This document shows, piece by piece, positions 8,359-16,549 of a stretch of DNA of 64,000 bases (positions within the stretch are counted from its first letter, which is position 1; every line of letters starts with the position of its first letter). The notes under the pieces are model-generated. The model did no database searches. It was given only the letters and a program-made list of their open reading frames with translations, and was not told the origin of the DNA. The DNA is from Actinomadura violacea. GTDB lineage: Bacteria > Actinomycetota > Actinomycetes > Streptosporangiales > Streptosporangiaceae. The DNA is taken from assembly GCF_017573465.1 (NCBI RefSeq), contig NZ_JAGEPF010000049.1, positions 1-64,000 of the forward strand. The letters are read 5' to 3'. Made by a program: the position numbers and the translations under genes.

Positions 8359-9378
8359 ATGACCGCAGTGTCCGATCCTTCCGTGCCGCCGTCCGGAGCG
8401 ACCGCCGCACCGGAGCCGGAGCCCGCCCGGCCGCGCCGGCGCTCGCGGCTGCGCCGGTGGGGGCGCCGCCTGCTGATCGCCGTGGTGGTGCTGGTGGCGG
8501 CGGTCACGGTGTTCTCCTTCTCCTACAACGCGGCGACGTCCGGCCGCGCGAAGCCCCCCGCCGGCGCGCTGTTCACCGAGGCGGACGGGATCCGGACCCG
8601 GTACCGGGAGTGGGGGGCGGGCGGGACGCCGGTGGTGCTGGTGCACGGCGCGTTCGAGTCCGCCGACACCTGGGCGCCGGTCGCGCCGCTGCTGGCCGCC
8701 CGGCACCGCGTGTACGCGCTGGACCTGACCGGCTGGGGCTACAGCGAGCGGCGCGGGCCGTTCGACACCGCGCACCAGGCCGCGCAGCTGCTGGGGTTCC
8801 TGGACGCGATGGGCCTGGACCGGGCGACGCTGGTCGGGCACTCCAGCGGCGCGGGAGTGATCGCGGCGGCGGCGCTGAAGGCGCCGGCGCGGGCGGCCGG
8901 GGTGGTGTTCCTGGACGGCGACGCCCTCGACACCGGCGCCGGGGAGGGCGCCGACAACCTGCGGTTCCTGCTGCGGAACCCGTACCGGACGACGCTGACC
9001 CGGCTGGTCGTCCGGTCGGACTGGGCGATCAGGACGATCTACCGCTCGCAGTGCGGGCCGTCCTGCCCCGCGCTGGACGAGGCGGGCGTGCAGCAGTGGC
9101 GGCGCCCGTTCCAGATGCCGGGCGCCGAGGACGCGCTGTGGCAGATGCAGGCCGTGGTGGGGCTGCCGGCGGCGCGGGTGGCGGAGCTGGCAGGGGTCCG
9201 GGTGCCCAAGGCGGTGGTCTTCGGAGCCGACGACGACGTGTTCTCCCGCAACTCCCCCTATGAGACGGCGCGGCGGATCGGGGCGCCGGCGCCCACGGTC
9301 ATCCCGGGCGCCCGCCACCTGTCGCTGGTGTCGCATCCCCGGCAGGTCGCGGACGCGATCCTGGCGACGGCACCCTGA
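8359..9378 (+). CDS. Alpha/beta hydrolase, membrane-anchored
   Basis: A 339-residue protein. After a Pro-rich basic N-terminus comes one membrane-spanning segment (LLIAVVVLVAAVTVFSF, about residues 37-53), so the catalytic domain probably faces outside. The alpha/beta hydrolase fold shows the oxyanion motif HGAF, the nucleophile elbow GHSSGAG (Ser), a likely acid Asp in VVFGADDDVF and the catalytic His in GARHLSLVSHP. ATG was chosen over the adjacent GTG at 8356 because GGAGGAG (8348-8354) is better spaced to it. Substrate unknown. Confidence 0.83.
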   Translation: MTAVSDPSVPPSGATAAPEPEPARPRRRSRLRRWGRRLLIAVVVLVAAVTVFSFSYNAATSGRAKPPAGALFTEADGIRTRYREWGAGGTPVVLVHGAFESADTWAPVAPLLAARHRVYALDLTGWGYSERRGPFDTAHQAAQLLGFLDAMGLDRATLVGHSSGAGVIAAAALKAPARAAGVVFLDGDALDTGAGEGADNLRFLLRNPYRTTLTRLVVRSDWAIRTIYRSQCGPSCPALDEAGVQQWRRPFQMPGAEDALWQMQAVVGLPAARVAELAGVRVPKAVVFGADDDVFSRNSPYETARRIGAPAPTVIPGARHLSLVSHPRQVADAILATAP

Positions 9379-9400
9379 CCCGAACCCCCGGACGCACGGC

Positions 9401-9434
9401 GGCGCCCTCCCCGCGGGCGTGCGGGGAGGGCGCC
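9401..9434. terminator. Terminator hairpin, 14-bp stem
   Basis: GGCGCCCTCCCCGC (9401-9414) pairs perfectly with 9421-9434 across a 6-nt loop, between the convergent hydrolase and PH-like genes. Confidence 0.75.
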
Positions 9435-9456
9435 GGAGCCGTCGCGGACGGCCGGG

Positions 9457-9816
9457 TCAGGCGGCGACGCCGTCGGCGGCGTTGACGTCCTTGTGGAACC
9501 GCTTGTGCACGTAGAGGCGCTCGCCGAGCGTGTCGCAGCGCCACCACAGGCCGGACGGCGGGCCGATCCGGGTGTGCCGGGGAAGCTCGCGGAGCACCTC
9601 GTTCACCGGGGTCATGCGCAGCCGCCCGGAGCGGCACACCAGGATGCGCCGGTCGGTGACCACGACGACCCGGTAGGCGTTGCTGAACAGGATGATCCAG
9701 TACGACAGCAGCGCGAAGTACTGGCTGGTCGTCTGGGCTCCGAAAACGGCCTGGACCTGCTCGTCCGGCTGCAGGACATGGGCCGCGTTGGCACGCATCT
9801 TGTCGCGGATGGCCAC
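9457..9816 (-). CDS. Small bacterial PH-like domain protein
   Basis: A 119-residue protein. A hydrophobic stretch (YFALLSYWIILFSNAYRVVVVTD) leads into TDRRILVCRSGRL, the strand-turn pattern seen in bacterial PH (bPH) domains, with a further RLYVHKRFHKDV near the end. It may be membrane-associated. The start taken is the GTG of VAIRDKMRANAA; an internal ATG six codons later is possible. No catalytic motif is visible. Function unknown. Confidence 0.6.
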   Translation of the reverse strand: MAIRDKMRANAAHVLQPDEQVQAVFGAQTTSQYFALLSYWIILFSNAYRVVVVTDRRILVCRSGRLRMTPVNEVLRELPRHTRIGPPSGLWWRCDTLGERLYVHKRFHKDVNAADGVAA

Positions 9817-10135
9817 GGGGCTGGGACCTTTCTCGCGGAGCGCGTGGGCGGCCCGGCGGCCGCCGTCACGGCGCCGCGGCGGCGGTCCCACTGCCCTCGG
9901 GGGGTTGGCAGAAGCCTCGATTGTGCCACCAACGCCCTGTTGTGGTGCGTCTTTTCGTGTGTTGCGGTGAAATGTGCCGACGTTTCCGTGGAGGCGGCGC
10001 GGCGGGGTCGCGGCGGACCGGCATCCGGGGCCGCGGGCCGCCGCCCTCGCGCGCGGCGCGGGCACTTATTGACGCACTGCCAATAATTGCGGGAGGATGG
10101 CCGGCAGGAACAGGCCGCCGACCCTGGGAGGCCCC
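9817..10135. other. Divergent intergenic region (319 bp)
   Basis: Lies between the minus-strand PH-like gene and the plus-strand MpaB-type gene, so it must hold both promoters. It becomes AT-richer at 9900-9975 and 10062-10090. The main structure is the TTATTG/CAATAA inverted repeat at 10066-10086, listed separately. No RNA gene was recognised. Confidence 0.6.
10066..10086. promoter_or_regulatory. Inverted repeat TTATTG-N9-CAATAA, candidate operator
   Basis: A 21-bp imperfect palindrome whose arms include a TTGACG-like -35 element, 50 bp before the start of the MpaB-type gene. The symmetry and length suit a TetR/MarR-type dimer. The cognate regulator is not adjacent. Confidence 0.5.
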
Positions 10136-11041
10136 GTGACCACCCCCCGCGCCTCGTCCGCCCCCCGCGCCTCGTCCGCCCCCGCCCCCGCGGCCGTGCT
10201 CGGCCCGGACCTGCTCGCCGAGCGGCTCGCCGACCGGGACGTGCTGCGCACCCTCGCCGCCGAGCCGCTGGTCGGCCTCGGCGCCGGCCGCGCCCTGCTG
10301 ATGCAGCTGGCGCACCCCGCGGTCGCCCGGGGCGTCGCCGAGCACAGCGACTTCGCCGACCGCCCCCTCGCCCGGCTGTTCGGCACCCTGGACTTCCTGC
10401 TCGTCACCACGTTCGGGACGCCGGACCAGGTCGGCCGGATCGCCGCGAAGGTCCGCGGCATCCACGGCGCCGTCCGCGGCGAGGGCTACTCCGGCAACGA
10501 CCCGGACCTGCAGCTGTGGGTGAACGCCACCCTGATCGACTCGGCCCTGTACATCTACGAGCACGTGATGCGGCCCGGCGACGGCGAGCCGGACCTCGCC
10601 GAGGAGTACTACCGGCAGGCCCGGATCGTCGCGGAGGTCCTCGGCTGCCCGCTGGACGCCCAGCCGCCCGACCTGGCGGCGTTCCGCGCCTACATGGACG
10701 CGACGCTGGCGTCGCTGGAGGTCACCGACACCGCCCGCGAGGTCGCCGCCGCCGTGCTGTACCCGCGCAAACTGCGCGTCCTCGCGCCCGCGCTCATGGT
10801 GTTCCGCCTGGTGACGACCGCGCTGCTGCCCGAGCCGCTGCGCGACCAGTACGGGCTGCCCTGGACGCACAGCCGGCGCCGCGCCGCCGACCTGGTGCTG
10901 CGCACCGCCACCGACCTGCACCACCTCACCCCGGCGTTGCTGCGGCGCCCGCCGCGGCCGCTGCTGGTCCGGCTGGCGCGGCACCGCGTCGACCGCACCC
11001 TCGCCAGCCGCCGCGACCGCCGCCGCCGCGGCCGTCCCTGA
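10136..11041 (+). CDS. MpaB-type oxygenase family protein (DUF2236)
   Basis: A 301-residue member of the DUF2236/MpaB family, whose characterised homologues (latex-clearing protein relatives, MpaB) use a b-type heme or carry a conserved His/Asp core. Visible family features are ALLMQLAHPAVARGVAEHSDF, TTFGT, IHGAVRGEGYSGNDPDLQLWVNATLIDSAL and EYYRQ. The GTG start follows GGGAGG by four bases; an ATG at 10097 is in frame but has its Shine-Dalgarno-like sequence directly abutting it. The C-terminus is strongly basic. It is followed after 19 bp by a membrane-protein gene, so the two probably form an operon. Substrate unknown. Confidence 0.8.
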   Translation: MTTPRASSAPRASSAPAPAAVLGPDLLAERLADRDVLRTLAAEPLVGLGAGRALLMQLAHPAVARGVAEHSDFADRPLARLFGTLDFLLVTTFGTPDQVGRIAAKVRGIHGAVRGEGYSGNDPDLQLWVNATLIDSALYIYEHVMRPGDGEPDLAEEYYRQARIVAEVLGCPLDAQPPDLAAFRAYMDATLASLEVTDTAREVAAAVLYPRKLRVLAPALMVFRLVTTALLPEPLRDQYGLPWTHSRRRAADLVLRTATDLHHLTPALLRRPPRPLLVRLARHRVDRTLASRRDRRRRGRP

Positions 11042-11060
11042 CCCCTCCCGGAGACCGCCG

Positions 11061-11960
11061 ATGCTGGGCATCTACGCCGACCTGCCCTGGTCGTACGCGG
11101 CGGGCGCGGGCATCGCGCTGGCCGCCGCGCACCAGCTCCGCGGCGCCCGCCGCGCGACCGCGGACCCCTCCGCCGAGCCCTCGGCCAGGCCCGCCGCCGA
11201 CCCGGTGCCGGGCCGGGCACCGCGCGTCGAGGGCGCCACCGGGGGCCGCCACTTCGCCCTCGCGATGGCCTACAGCGTCCTGGTGTTCGTCCCGACGAGC
11301 CTGTTCATCACCGCGACGCACCCGCAGTGGGCGACGCTGCAGCACACCGGCCGCCTCTCCCACGGCGCCCTGACCGCCCTGGCCGCCGGGGAGGTCGCGC
11401 TGACCGCCGCCGGGTTCCTGATCACCCGCGGCCTGCTGGTCGCCGGGCGGATCCGGTGGGCGGCCTGCCAGGTGATCCTGGCGAACCTGCTGATGTGCCT
11501 GGCCGTCGTGCACGGCCCGGACGGCGACGGCTGGAAACGGTTCCTGTCCACCGACCGCGCCGACTACCGGGCGTTCCCGCCGTTCCTCGACGTCGGCGAC
11601 CTCGGCGCGATCGCCGGCCACGCCGCCCGCTTCCTCACCTCCGGCCTCGCCGCCGCCCTGTACGTCACCGGCGCCCTCGCGCTCGGCACGCTCGGCCTGA
11701 TCATGTGCGTGCTGCACCAGTTCGGGCTGACCGACGCCGGCGCCGACGGCCCCGGGCCGCTGCGCGCCGCGCTCGTCGCCGGGTTCGTCGGCGGCGGCGC
11801 GGCGATCGTCGCGGTGCTGACCTCGGCGCTGGTCGACGGGCTCGGCTGGGTCGCGCTCGCCGCCGTCGTCCCCGTCCTGTGGGTCGCGATCATCGCGCGC
11901 GGCGCGTTCGCCGCCGTCGTCGCCGCCGACCTCGCGCTCCCCGCCGAGCAGGACGCCTGA
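11061..11960 (+). CDS. Multi-pass membrane protein of unknown function
   Basis: A 299-residue protein with about six or seven hydrophobic segments (for example FALAMAYSVLVFVPTSLFI, GLAAALYVTGALALGTLGLIM and two near the C-terminus), and an Ala/Pro-rich cytoplasmic stretch at about residues 30-60. I do not recognise the family. Tight spacing after the DUF2236 gene suggests a shared role, perhaps electron supply or substrate access for that oxygenase; this is inference only. Confidence 0.65.
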   Translation: MLGIYADLPWSYAAGAGIALAAAHQLRGARRATADPSAEPSARPAADPVPGRAPRVEGATGGRHFALAMAYSVLVFVPTSLFITATHPQWATLQHTGRLSHGALTALAAGEVALTAAGFLITRGLLVAGRIRWAACQVILANLLMCLAVVHGPDGDGWKRFLSTDRADYRAFPPFLDVGDLGAIAGHAARFLTSGLAAALYVTGALALGTLGLIMCVLHQFGLTDAGADGPGPLRAALVAGFVGGGAAIVAVLTSALVDGLGWVALAAVVPVLWVAIIARGAFAAVVAADLALPAEQDA

Positions 11961-11976
11961 TCAGCCCCCGATCAGG
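11956..11976. terminator. Weak hairpin between convergent genes
   Basis: CCTGATC/GATCAGG with a 7-nt loop overlaps the stop of the membrane-protein gene, and another TGATCAG follows at 11982. It is the only structure in the 24-bp space separating the convergent helicase gene. Confidence 0.4.
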
Positions 11977-11984
11977 TGGCCTGA

Positions 11985-14753
11985 TCAGCCGACCGAGGTG
12001 TAGGCGACGACGCCGCGGCGCATCGCGTCCATCGCCCGCCGCGCCGTCTTGCGCAGGTGCGAGTTCTCCGGCGCCGCGTCGACGACCTGGCCGAGCAGGT
12101 CCAGCAGCTGCTTGACCGCGCGGACGAAGTCGCCCGCCGTCAGGTCGCTCTCCAGCAGCACCTCGTCGAGGTCGTCGCCCTTCGCCCACCGGTACGCCGT
12201 CCACGCGAACCCCAGGTCGGGCTCGCGCAGGAACGACACCCGGTTGTCGCGCTCGACCGCCTCCAGCTCGCCCCACAGCCGCACCATCGCCGCCAGCGCG
12301 TCCTGCGACGGGCCGGTCGGCGTCCGCGGCGGCGTCGCGTCGTCGGGCTGCCGCGACTCGTACACCAGCGCCGACACGCACGCCGCCAGCTCGGCGTAAT
12401 CCAGCTTCTCCCACAGCCCGGCGCGCAGGCTCTCGGCCGTCAGCAGGTCCAGCTCGTTGTAGATCCGGCCGAGGCGGCGGCCCTCGGCAGTGACGGAGTC
12501 GCCCTCGAGGTAGCCGAGCTGCTGCAGGACCGCGCACACCCGGTCGAACGTCCGCGCGATCACCTGCGAGCGGCCCTCCACGCGGCGCCGCAGCTGCTCG
12601 GTCTCCCGGTCCAGCCGGTGGTACCGCTCCGCCCAGCGGGCGTGGTCCTCGCGCTTGTCGCAGCCGTGCACCGGATGGGCGCGCAGCTCCGCGCGCAGCC
12701 GGCCGATCTCGGCGTCGTCGCCCGCGGCGGAGTCGCCGCGGGTGCGGCGCCGCTCCCGCACGTCGTCGGGCACCTTGTTGCGCAGCGTCGACGCCAGGTC
12801 GCGGCGGTCCTGCGGGTTGCGGGGGCTGAACGACTTCGGGATCCGGATCCGGTCGACGGGCTCCACGGCGCGCGGGAAGTCCTGGATCGACAGCCGCTGC
12901 ACCGACCGGCTCACCGTCAGCACCAGCGGCGCCGGCTCGTCGGAGCGGCGCCCCACGCCCGGGTCGAGGACGACGGCGAGCCCGGACCGCCGCCCCGACG
13001 GCACCAGGATCACGTCACCGGGACGCAGGTGCTCCAGCGACTTCGCCGCCTCGGCGCGCCGCGCCGACGACCGCTCCCGCGACAGCTCCGCCTCCCGGTC
13101 CGACAGCCGCCGCCGCATCGCCGCGTACTCCATGAAGTCGCCGAGATGGCACTCGGCCGCCTTCGCGTAACCCTCCAGGGCCTCCTCGTTCTTGCGGACC
13201 TGCCGCGCCAGCCCCACCACGGCCCGGTCGGCCTGGAACTGCGCGAACGACTCCTCCAGGAGCGTCCGCGCCCGCTCGTTCCCGACGGCGCCGACCAGGT
13301 TCACCGCCATGTTGTACGACGGCCGGAAGCTGGAGTTCAGCGGGTAGGTGCGGGTGCTGGCGAGCCCCGCCACCGACGACGGCTCCACGCTCGGGCCCCA
13401 CACCACGACGGCGTGGCCCTCCACGTCGATGCCGCGGCGCCCCGCCCGGCCCGTCAGCTGCGTGTACTCCCCCGGGGTGAGGTCGACGTGCGCCTCCCCG
13501 TTCCACTTGTCCATCTTCTCGATCACGACGGTGCGGGCCGGCATGTTGATGCCGAGCGCGAGCGTCTCCGTCGCGAACACCGCCTTGATCAGCCCGCGGG
13601 TGAACAGCTCCTCGACGATCTCCTTGAACGTCGGCAGCATCCCCGCGTGGTGCGCGGCGACGCCGCGCTGCAGCGCCTCCAGGAAGTCGGGGTAGCCGAG
13701 GATCCGCAGGTCGTCGGGCGCGATGTCGGCGGTGCGCAGCTCGGCGTGCGCGCGGATCTCCTCGGCCTCCTCCTTGGAGGTCAGCCGGATCCCCGCGTGC
13801 AGGCACTGCAGCACCGCCGCGTCGCACCCGGCGCGGCTGAAGATGAACGTGATCGCCGGCAGCAGCCCCGCCCGCTCCAGCCGCTCGATCACGTCGGGGC
13901 GGGCCGGGGGCCGGAACCGCTGCGGGCGCGGCGCCCGGCGCCGGCCGGTGCGGCGCCCCTGGTTGACCTTGGCGCGCCGGACCTCCTCCACCGCCATCCG
14001 CGTCAGCTGCGGGTTCAGCCGCGCCTGCCGGTCCTTGCCCTTGCCGGTGTCGACGAACAGGTCGTACAGCCGCGTCCCCACCAGCATGTGCTGGAACAGC
14101 GGGACGGGCCGGTGCTCGTCCACGATCACGGCGGTGTCGCCGCGGACCTCGTGCAGCCACTCGCCGAACTCCTCGGCGTTGGACACCGTCGCCGACAGCG
14201 CCACGATCCGCACCGAGTCCGGAACGTGGATGATCACCTCTTCCCAGACGGCGCCGCGGAACCGGTCGGCGAGGTAGTGCACCTCGTCCATCACCACGAA
14301 CGCCAGGCCCGCCAGGGTCGGCGACTGCGCGTACAGCATGTTGCGCAGCACCTCGGTGGTCATCACCACGATCGGCGCCTCGCCGTTGACGCTGTTGTCG
14401 CCCGTCAGCAGCCCTACCTTCCCGGGGCCGTACCGGCGGACGAGGTCGGCGTACTTCTGGTTCGACAGCGCCTTGATCGGCGTGGTGTAGAAGCACTTGG
14501 TGCCGCTGGTGAGCGCCAGGTGGACCGCGAACTCCCCGACGACGGTCTTGCCGGAGCCGGTGGGCGCCGCGACCAGCACGCCGCTGCCGTCCTCCAGCGC
14601 CCGGCACGCCTCGATCTGGAAGGCGTCCAGCTCGAAGTCGTACAGGGTGCGGAAGTCCAGCAGGGCCGGGCCGTTCCCTGCGGTGCGCGCGCGGTAGGCC
14701 GCGTACCGCCCGGCCGGGCTGTCCGCGGTCTGCGCGGTGTCGGGGGAGGTCAT
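11985..14753 (-). CDS. helY: DEAD/DEAH-box helicase HelY (Ski2/Mtr4-like)
   Basis: A 922-residue superfamily 2 helicase. Walker A APTGSGKT is at residues 63-70, motif Ia TPIKALSNQKY at 91-101, motif II DEVH at 156-159, motif III SATVSN, and motif VI TGRAGRRGID. The C-terminal third carries the rRNA-processing arch/DSHCT-like region (LWGELEAVERDN...). Length and neighbours (tatC, tatA, pafC, pafB upstream) match M. tuberculosis HelY (Rv2092c). Substrate, RNA or DNA, is not settled. A -10-like TAGGCT (14761-14766) sits seven bases before the ATG, suggesting its own leaderless promoter besides read-through from tatC. Confidence 0.9.
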   Translation of the reverse strand: MTSPDTAQTADSPAGRYAAYRARTAGNGPALLDFRTLYDFELDAFQIEACRALEDGSGVLVAAPTGSGKTVVGEFAVHLALTSGTKCFYTTPIKALSNQKYADLVRRYGPGKVGLLTGDNSVNGEAPIVVMTTEVLRNMLYAQSPTLAGLAFVVMDEVHYLADRFRGAVWEEVIIHVPDSVRIVALSATVSNAEEFGEWLHEVRGDTAVIVDEHRPVPLFQHMLVGTRLYDLFVDTGKGKDRQARLNPQLTRMAVEEVRRAKVNQGRRTGRRRAPRPQRFRPPARPDVIERLERAGLLPAITFIFSRAGCDAAVLQCLHAGIRLTSKEEAEEIRAHAELRTADIAPDDLRILGYPDFLEALQRGVAAHHAGMLPTFKEIVEELFTRGLIKAVFATETLALGINMPARTVVIEKMDKWNGEAHVDLTPGEYTQLTGRAGRRGIDVEGHAVVVWGPSVEPSSVAGLASTRTYPLNSSFRPSYNMAVNLVGAVGNERARTLLEESFAQFQADRAVVGLARQVRKNEEALEGYAKAAECHLGDFMEYAAMRRRLSDREAELSRERSSARRAEAAKSLEHLRPGDVILVPSGRRSGLAVVLDPGVGRRSDEPAPLVLTVSRSVQRLSIQDFPRAVEPVDRIRIPKSFSPRNPQDRRDLASTLRNKVPDDVRERRRTRGDSAAGDDAEIGRLRAELRAHPVHGCDKREDHARWAERYHRLDRETEQLRRRVEGRSQVIARTFDRVCAVLQQLGYLEGDSVTAEGRRLGRIYNELDLLTAESLRAGLWEKLDYAELAACVSALVYESRQPDDATPPRTPTGPSQDALAAMVRLWGELEAVERDNRVSFLREPDLGFAWTAYRWAKGDDLDEVLLESDLTAGDFVRAVKQLLDLLGQVVDAAPENSHLRKTARRAMDAMRRGVVAYTSVG

Positions 14754-14760
14754 GTCATCG

Positions 14761-14766
14761 AGCCTA
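14761..14766 (-). promoter_or_regulatory. -10 element (TAGGCT) for helY, leaderless arrangement
   Basis: TAGGCT on the minus strand is separated from the helY ATG by 7 nt, leaving no room for a ribosome site; a transcript would begin at or next to the start codon. Confidence 0.45.
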
Positions 14767-14885
14767 CGGTTTCGACCGGCCCGATTCCCAATTCAGGACT
14801 CGATTTCCCGCGCGCCCCTGAGAACGTCCCGGGACACGCCCGTGAACGCCGGGCGCGGGAGGTCGGCGCGCCGGGCCGCGGGAGG

Positions 14886-15743
14886 TCAGCGGGTGCGGCC
14901 GCCGCCCTCAAGCTCGGCGTCGATCGTCTCCAGGTCCAGCGGTGACGCCTCGTCGTCGGACAGCTCCGCTTCGGGGTCGGGACGGCGCGCCTTGCGGCGG
15001 TCGTGGAAGAACGCCAGCACCTCGGCGATCTCGAACAGCACCACCGTCGGCAGCGCCAGCGCCAGCATCGTGAACGGGTCCTGGCTGGGCGTGGCGACCG
15101 CCGCGAACACGAACACCCCGAAGATCAGCAGCCGCCGCGACCTGCGGATCCGCTCGTGGGTGAGGACCCCGGCGAGGTTCAGCATCACCACGAACAGCGG
15201 CAGCTCGAACGTCAGACCGAAGATCAGCAGCATCGCCTGGGCGTAGCCCAGGTAGTCCTGGATGCCGACCAGCACCTTGGTGTCGCCCGGCGCGAGCCCG
15301 ATGAAGATCTTCAGGCCCTTGTCCATCGTCAGGTACGCCAGCGCCGCGCCCGCGCAGAACAGCGGGACCGCCGCGCCCATGAACGTGTACGTCCAGCGGC
15401 GCTCCCGCTTGTACAGCCCCGGCGCCACGAACGCCCAGATCTGGTACAGCCAGACCGGCGACGACAGCACCGCGCCGACGATCAGCGCGACCTTCAGGTG
15501 CACGAAGAACCCGTCGAAGATCCCGTGCACCACCAGGTCGCACTCGCCGCCCAGGCAGTGCTTCTGCGGGATCCGCGTGTAGGGCTTCTGCAGGAACTTC
15601 CAGATCGGGTCGAACAGCAGCCAGGCGACGATCCCGCCCGCGACGAGCCCGAGGATCGCCTTGATCAACCGGTTGCGCAGCTCACGCAGGTGTTCCATGA
15701 GCGGCATGCGGCCGTCGGGCACGCTGTTCTGCCTGGGCTTCAT
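14886..15743 (-). CDS. tatC: Twin-arginine translocase subunit TatC
   Basis: A 285-residue membrane protein with six predicted helices. It begins MPLMEHLRELRNRLIKAILG, the conserved N-terminal motif that binds twin-arginine signal peptides, and contains the family's FVAPGLYKRERRW segment and LPLFVVMLNLAGVL. TatC is the receptor core of the Tat system that exports folded proteins across the cytoplasmic membrane. The last ~40 residues are a charged cytoplasmic tail. It follows tatA by 53 bp. A GGAAAG site precedes the ATG. Confidence 0.95.
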   Translation of the reverse strand: MKPRQNSVPDGRMPLMEHLRELRNRLIKAILGLVAGGIVAWLLFDPIWKFLQKPYTRIPQKHCLGGECDLVVHGIFDGFFVHLKVALIVGAVLSSPVWLYQIWAFVAPGLYKRERRWTYTFMGAAVPLFCAGAALAYLTMDKGLKIFIGLAPGDTKVLVGIQDYLGYAQAMLLIFGLTFELPLFVVMLNLAGVLTHERIRRSRRLLIFGVFVFAAVATPSQDPFTMLALALPTVVLFEIAEVLAFFHDRRKARRPDPEAELSDDEASPLDLETIDAELEGGGRTR

Positions 15744-15796
15744 GACGGGCTTTCCGGGCTCGGTTCGGCTGGGGGTGTGCGGCCTGGTCGGGCGGG

Positions 15797-16159
15797 TCAG
15801 CCCTGGCGCATCCGGCCCGGGTCCGACACCGGAACGCCCTCGATCGGCTCACCGGAGGCCAGCGCGCCCCGGCTGCGCTGCGAGCCCTCCGCGGCGGCCG
15901 CCTCGCGCTCCAGCCGCGCCGCCTCCTCGCGCAGGCGCGCCGCCTTGTCCCGCGCGTCCGGCGCCGCCGCCTCGGGGGCGGCCGGAGCGGCGGCGGGGGC
16001 GTCCTCGGAGCCGTCGTCGTGCAGGCCCTTGGTCTCGGCCTTCAGGATCCGCGCCGACTTGCCCAGCGACCGGGCGAGCTGGGGGAGCTTCGCCGATCCG
16101 AACAGCAGCAGTACGACCACCAGGATGATCAGAATCTCGGGCGTACCCAGTCCAGCCAT
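15797..16159 (-). CDS. tatA: Twin-arginine translocase subunit TatA
   Basis: A 120-residue protein with the TatA plan: a short N-terminal transmembrane helix (LGTPEILIILVVVLLLFG), the hinge GSAKLPQLARSLGKSARI that starts an amphipathic helix, then an acidic/alanine-rich soluble tail. TatA multimers form the pore recruited by TatC. GAGGA lies five bases before the ATG. The tail is longer than in most TatA proteins, with a charged heptad-like stretch (DKAARLREEAARLEREA) that could be a coiled coil. No TatB gene is seen in the window. Confidence 0.93.
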   Translation of the reverse strand: MAGLGTPEILIILVVVLLLFGSAKLPQLARSLGKSARILKAETKGLHDDGSEDAPAAAPAAPEAAAPDARDKAARLREEAARLEREAAAAEGSQRSRGALASGEPIEGVPVSDPGRMRQG

Positions 16160-16183
16160 GACAATCCTCTTCAGCAGGGGTCC

Positions 16184-16414
16184 TCAGGACGATCGTACGC
16201 CGTCCCCTGGCGCTTGTGGCACTCGAGCGTCCTGAAGTTCGGACAGTTCATCGCGCAACGCCGACTGTTTGGGCGCGAGCCGCCGTCTGGTGCGCTCCAG
16301 TTCACGCCCGAACCGCCGCACGCCCAGGTAGACGCGGAACGCGCACCAGGCGAGCACGGCCAGGCCGACGAAGCCCACCGACACCGACACTCCGACCCAC
16401 GCCACGCCCGCCAC
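16184..16414 (-). CDS. Small membrane protein upstream of tatA
   Basis: About 76 residues: one membrane helix (VAWVGVSVSVGFVGLAVLAWCAF) followed by a basic segment (RVYLGVRRFGRELERTRRRL) and a charged C-terminus likely to be helical. It lies 24 bp before tatA in the same direction, in the gap after pafC. The GTG at 16414 is taken as start; in-frame starts at 16444 (ATG) and 16453 (GTG) are possible. Family not recognised. It may support the Tat system or simply share its transcript. Confidence 0.6.
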   Translation of the reverse strand: MAGVAWVGVSVSVGFVGLAVLAWCAFRVYLGVRRFGRELERTRRRLAPKQSALRDELSELQDARVPQAPGDGVRSS

Positions 16415-16549
16415 GGTAGCCGATCCCCCGGCCCCCCGCCCCATCGGCACCACCCCGACACCGACATCGGACCGGCCACCGGCACGGAGACCGGCACGGG
16501 CACCGGCACGGGTTCCGCCGCCGTGCCGGTGCTCACCGCCTGCGGGCGC

